From positions 1 to 63,931 of the forward strand of contig JAAYEH010000003.1 in assembly GCA_012728855.1 (NCBI GenBank): a DNA stretch of 63,931 nucleotides, read 5' to 3'. This document shows, one piece after another, positions 62,273 to 63,931 of the stretch. The notes beneath the pieces were generated by a model. The model made no database searches and had not been told where the DNA came from. It saw nothing but the letters and a program-made list of their open reading frames with translations. Each line of letters opens with the position of its first letter. The first letter of the stretch is position 1. The DNA comes from Rhodopirellula sp. GTDB taxonomy: Bacteria > Planctomycetota > Planctomycetia > Pirellulales > Thermoguttaceae. Both the position numbers and the translations under genes were made by a program.

Positions 62273-63577
62273 ATGAAGCGGGCATCGAATCCCAAGCCTT
62301 CGCGAAGAGCCTTCTTGCAAACGTCGGCCTCGGCGGCGTTTGCCGGCGCGATGGCCTCGCAACTGTCATCCCCGGCGGTCGTCTCCGCGCGGACCAATAC
62401 GGAAACCTTGCGGATCGGTCTGGTCGGCTGCGGCGGACGCGGCAGCGGCGCGGCGCTGAATGCTCTCAATGCCGATCCGCAAGTCCAATTGACGGCGATG
62501 GCCGACCTCTTCGATAGCCAACTTCAGGCGAGCTTGAAACAACTCGAAAAGCACGCTGCCGACAAGGTGAAGGTAGCGCCCGATTGTCGCTTCCTGGGGT
62601 TCGACGCATATGAGAAGATGATGGCCACCGACGTCGATGTCGTCATCCTGGCCACTCCGCCGGGCTTTCGGTCCCAGCATCTGCGGGCGGCGGTCGAGGC
62701 CGGCAAACATTCTTTCGTGGAGATTACGATCGCCGTCGACGCCCCGGGTGTCCGTTCGGCGCTAGAGTCCTCCCAGCGGGCGGCCGAGAAGAACCTGGCG
62801 ATCGTGTCCGGTTTCTGTTGGCGCTACAACCTCGGGCTGCGGGCCGCGGCGGAGCAGATCCGAGCCGGTGCCATCGGGGAAGTGCGATCCCTCTATTCCA
62901 CCTACTACCGCGGCGATCTGGGGCACAAGTACCACGACCCGCGTCCCGAAGGGATCAGCGACCTCGAGTGGCAGCTTCGCGACTGGTACGGGCGCTTGTG
63001 GCTCTCCGGCGATGTGACCATTCTGTTGAGCGGCGGCCACAGCGTCGACAAGATGTCGTGGTGGCTGGGCGATGAGATGCCCAAGACCGCGGTGGCCACT
63101 GGCAGCCAGGTGTTCCCCACCGACGGCAATACCTTCGACAACGGCTTCGTCGCCTACGAGTATGCCAACGGCATCTACGGCTTTCTCGGCTGCCGCTCCC
63201 AGCCCGGCTGCTACACGGAAAATGCCGACCGCATAATCGGCAGTAAGGGGATCTGTACCATCGCCGGCACGCGCGGCCCGGCGATCACCGGCGAGAATTC
63301 GTGGCGCTACACTGGCCCGACCAACAACATGTACCAAACCGAGCACGATGAACTGTTCGCCTCGATTCGCAGCGGCAAACCGATCAACGACGGCGCCCGC
63401 ATGGCCAAAACCACCTTGATGGCCATTATGGGCCGCATGGCCGCTTACACGGGCCAGCAGATCACCTGGGAAGCGGCCCTACAGAGTCAGGACCGGCTTG
63501 TCCCTGAAAAGCTCGACTGGAACACAGAGACCGAGCCCCGCCCTCTGGCCGTGCCCGGGCTGACCAAGTTCGTTTGA
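62273..63577 (+). CDS. Tat-exported Gfo/Idh/MocA-family oxidoreductase
   Basis: 434 residues, 24 bases after the previous gene, with GAGAAAGGAAC (about 62257-62267) before the ATG. Twin-arginine signal (NPKPSRRAFLQTSASAAFAG), then Rossmann motif RIGLVGCGGRGSGAA. In place of the usual EKP the sequence at the expected site reads HSFVEITIAVDAPGV, so the conserved Lys is lost or shifted. The C-terminal part ends in NTETEPRPLAVPG, normal for planctomycete secreted members. Substrate unknown; the context suggests a sugar or its lactone. Confidence 0.88.
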   Translation: MKRASNPKPSRRAFLQTSASAAFAGAMASQLSSPAVVSARTNTETLRIGLVGCGGRGSGAALNALNADPQVQLTAMADLFDSQLQASLKQLEKHAADKVKVAPDCRFLGFDAYEKMMATDVDVVILATPPGFRSQHLRAAVEAGKHSFVEITIAVDAPGVRSALESSQRAAEKNLAIVSGFCWRYNLGLRAAAEQIRAGAIGEVRSLYSTYYRGDLGHKYHDPRPEGISDLEWQLRDWYGRLWLSGDVTILLSGGHSVDKMSWWLGDEMPKTAVATGSQVFPTDGNTFDNGFVAYEYANGIYGFLGCRSQPGCYTENADRIIGSKGICTIAGTRGPAITGENSWRYTGPTNNMYQTEHDELFASIRSGKPINDGARMAKTTLMAIMGRMAAYTGQQITWEAALQSQDRLVPEKLDWNTETEPRPLAVPGLTKFV

Positions 63578-63931
63578 TGGGAGGGTCAATCGCAACAACG
63601 CCGCGGCGGTCGCAATTCGCCTTCGTAGGCACCACAGAGGGCACAGAGATCCAACGTGCGTTTTCAAGTTGGCAGGTTAAGAAAAGGGTAACCGTTCACG
63701 GGGCGGAAGAGAGGGGGACAGGTCCATGTTTTCGGGCATAAGATTAGTATTCGTTTCCGTATGTTTCCGTATGTTGACGGATATCTCTAACCCTTGATTT
63801 CTCTAAGGGTTTCCCTTAGATTGGTGTTGACGGGATTATCCGTAGTTTCCTGCTGCGGATAGCACGAATCTAGGACGCCAGGGGATCTGAGGGGGAATCC
63901 GATGGGAAGGCAACAGGACGAGGGACGCCGC
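63578..63931. other. Right end of window, half REPIN only
   Basis: No gene is seen. A half REPIN of family A (63690-63736) and a small hairpin AACCCTT...AAGGGTT near 63790-63811 are the only structures. Confidence 0.5.
63690..63736. repeat. Half REPIN of family A
   Basis: AACCGTTCACGGGGCGG followed by GGGGGACAGGTCCATGTTTT and then unrelated sequence; the mirror arm is missing. It shows a single arm can exist alone. Confidence 0.75.

Overview
The window looks like chromosomal DNA of a GC-rich planctomycete, most likely of the order Pirellulales. This is inferred from three DUF1559 prepilin-type proteins with H-x9-DG-like C-termini, a protein with an N-terminal LEPRTLLS (LEPR-XLL) motif, a zinc-ribbon type L28, many secreted or lipoprotein gene products, c-type cytochrome motifs fused to TPR or FG-GAP proteins, and a dense population of intergenic palindromes. 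I found no rRNA, tRNA, CRISPR array or complete transposase gene.

Layout. 1-6200: a secreted alpha/beta hydrolase, a nucleotidyltransferase-fold protein, a truncated membrane protein, an unknown protein, then toxin-antitoxin and restriction debris (antitoxin plus truncated PIN toxin, an intact VapBC-like pair, a 5'-truncated Mrr-type endonuclease). 6700-9190: a membrane protein, a DUF1559 protein and a HEAT-repeat lipoprotein. 9587-13750: a hybrid histidine kinase with a heme-type sensor, PocR, PAS, GAF, receiver and Hpt domains. 13787-16252: two minus-strand genes (secreted unknown protein, Tat-exported Gfo/Idh/MocA oxidoreductase). 16650-22115: housekeeping block rpmB, gatC, gatA, two small genes including a retropepsin-like protein, gatB, and a SAM hydrolase-family gene overlapping gatB. 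22447-24026: second DUF1559-lipoprotein pair. 24099-30344: three genes that each carry CxxCH heme motifs. 30377-33508: LEPR-XLL surface protein. 33974-40765: an operon of an NPCBM-domain protein, three HtrA-like proteins (only the first keeps a Ser-His-Asp triad) and a small membrane protein. 40766-41457: repeats, a copy of the 3' end of secA and a MITE-like element. 41458-42983: third DUF1559-lipoprotein pair. 43693-50293 (minus): arylsulfotransferase-like lipoprotein, two tandem alkaline-phosphatase-superfamily proteins (one missing its metal ligands) and an Oxa1-like membrane protein. 50509-57007 (minus): short SecA, a lipoprotein and mlaD-mlaF-mlaE. 57695-63577 (plus): a saccharide-type operon of an OYE-family oxidoreductase, a clan-A glycosidase, an unknown secreted protein and a Gfo/Idh/MocA oxidoreductase.

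The most unusual signals are: (1) active enzymes placed next to paralogues that have lost catalytic residues, in both the HtrA operon and the phosphatase operon; (2) a repeat family that runs in frame into the N-termini of secreted proteins, with no usable start codon downstream of it in the second HtrA-like gene; (3) the heme-tagged TPR, propeller and FG-GAP cluster; and (4) a duplicated 3' end of secA beside a MITE-like element. All functional statements rest on motif reading by eye; no database search was run.
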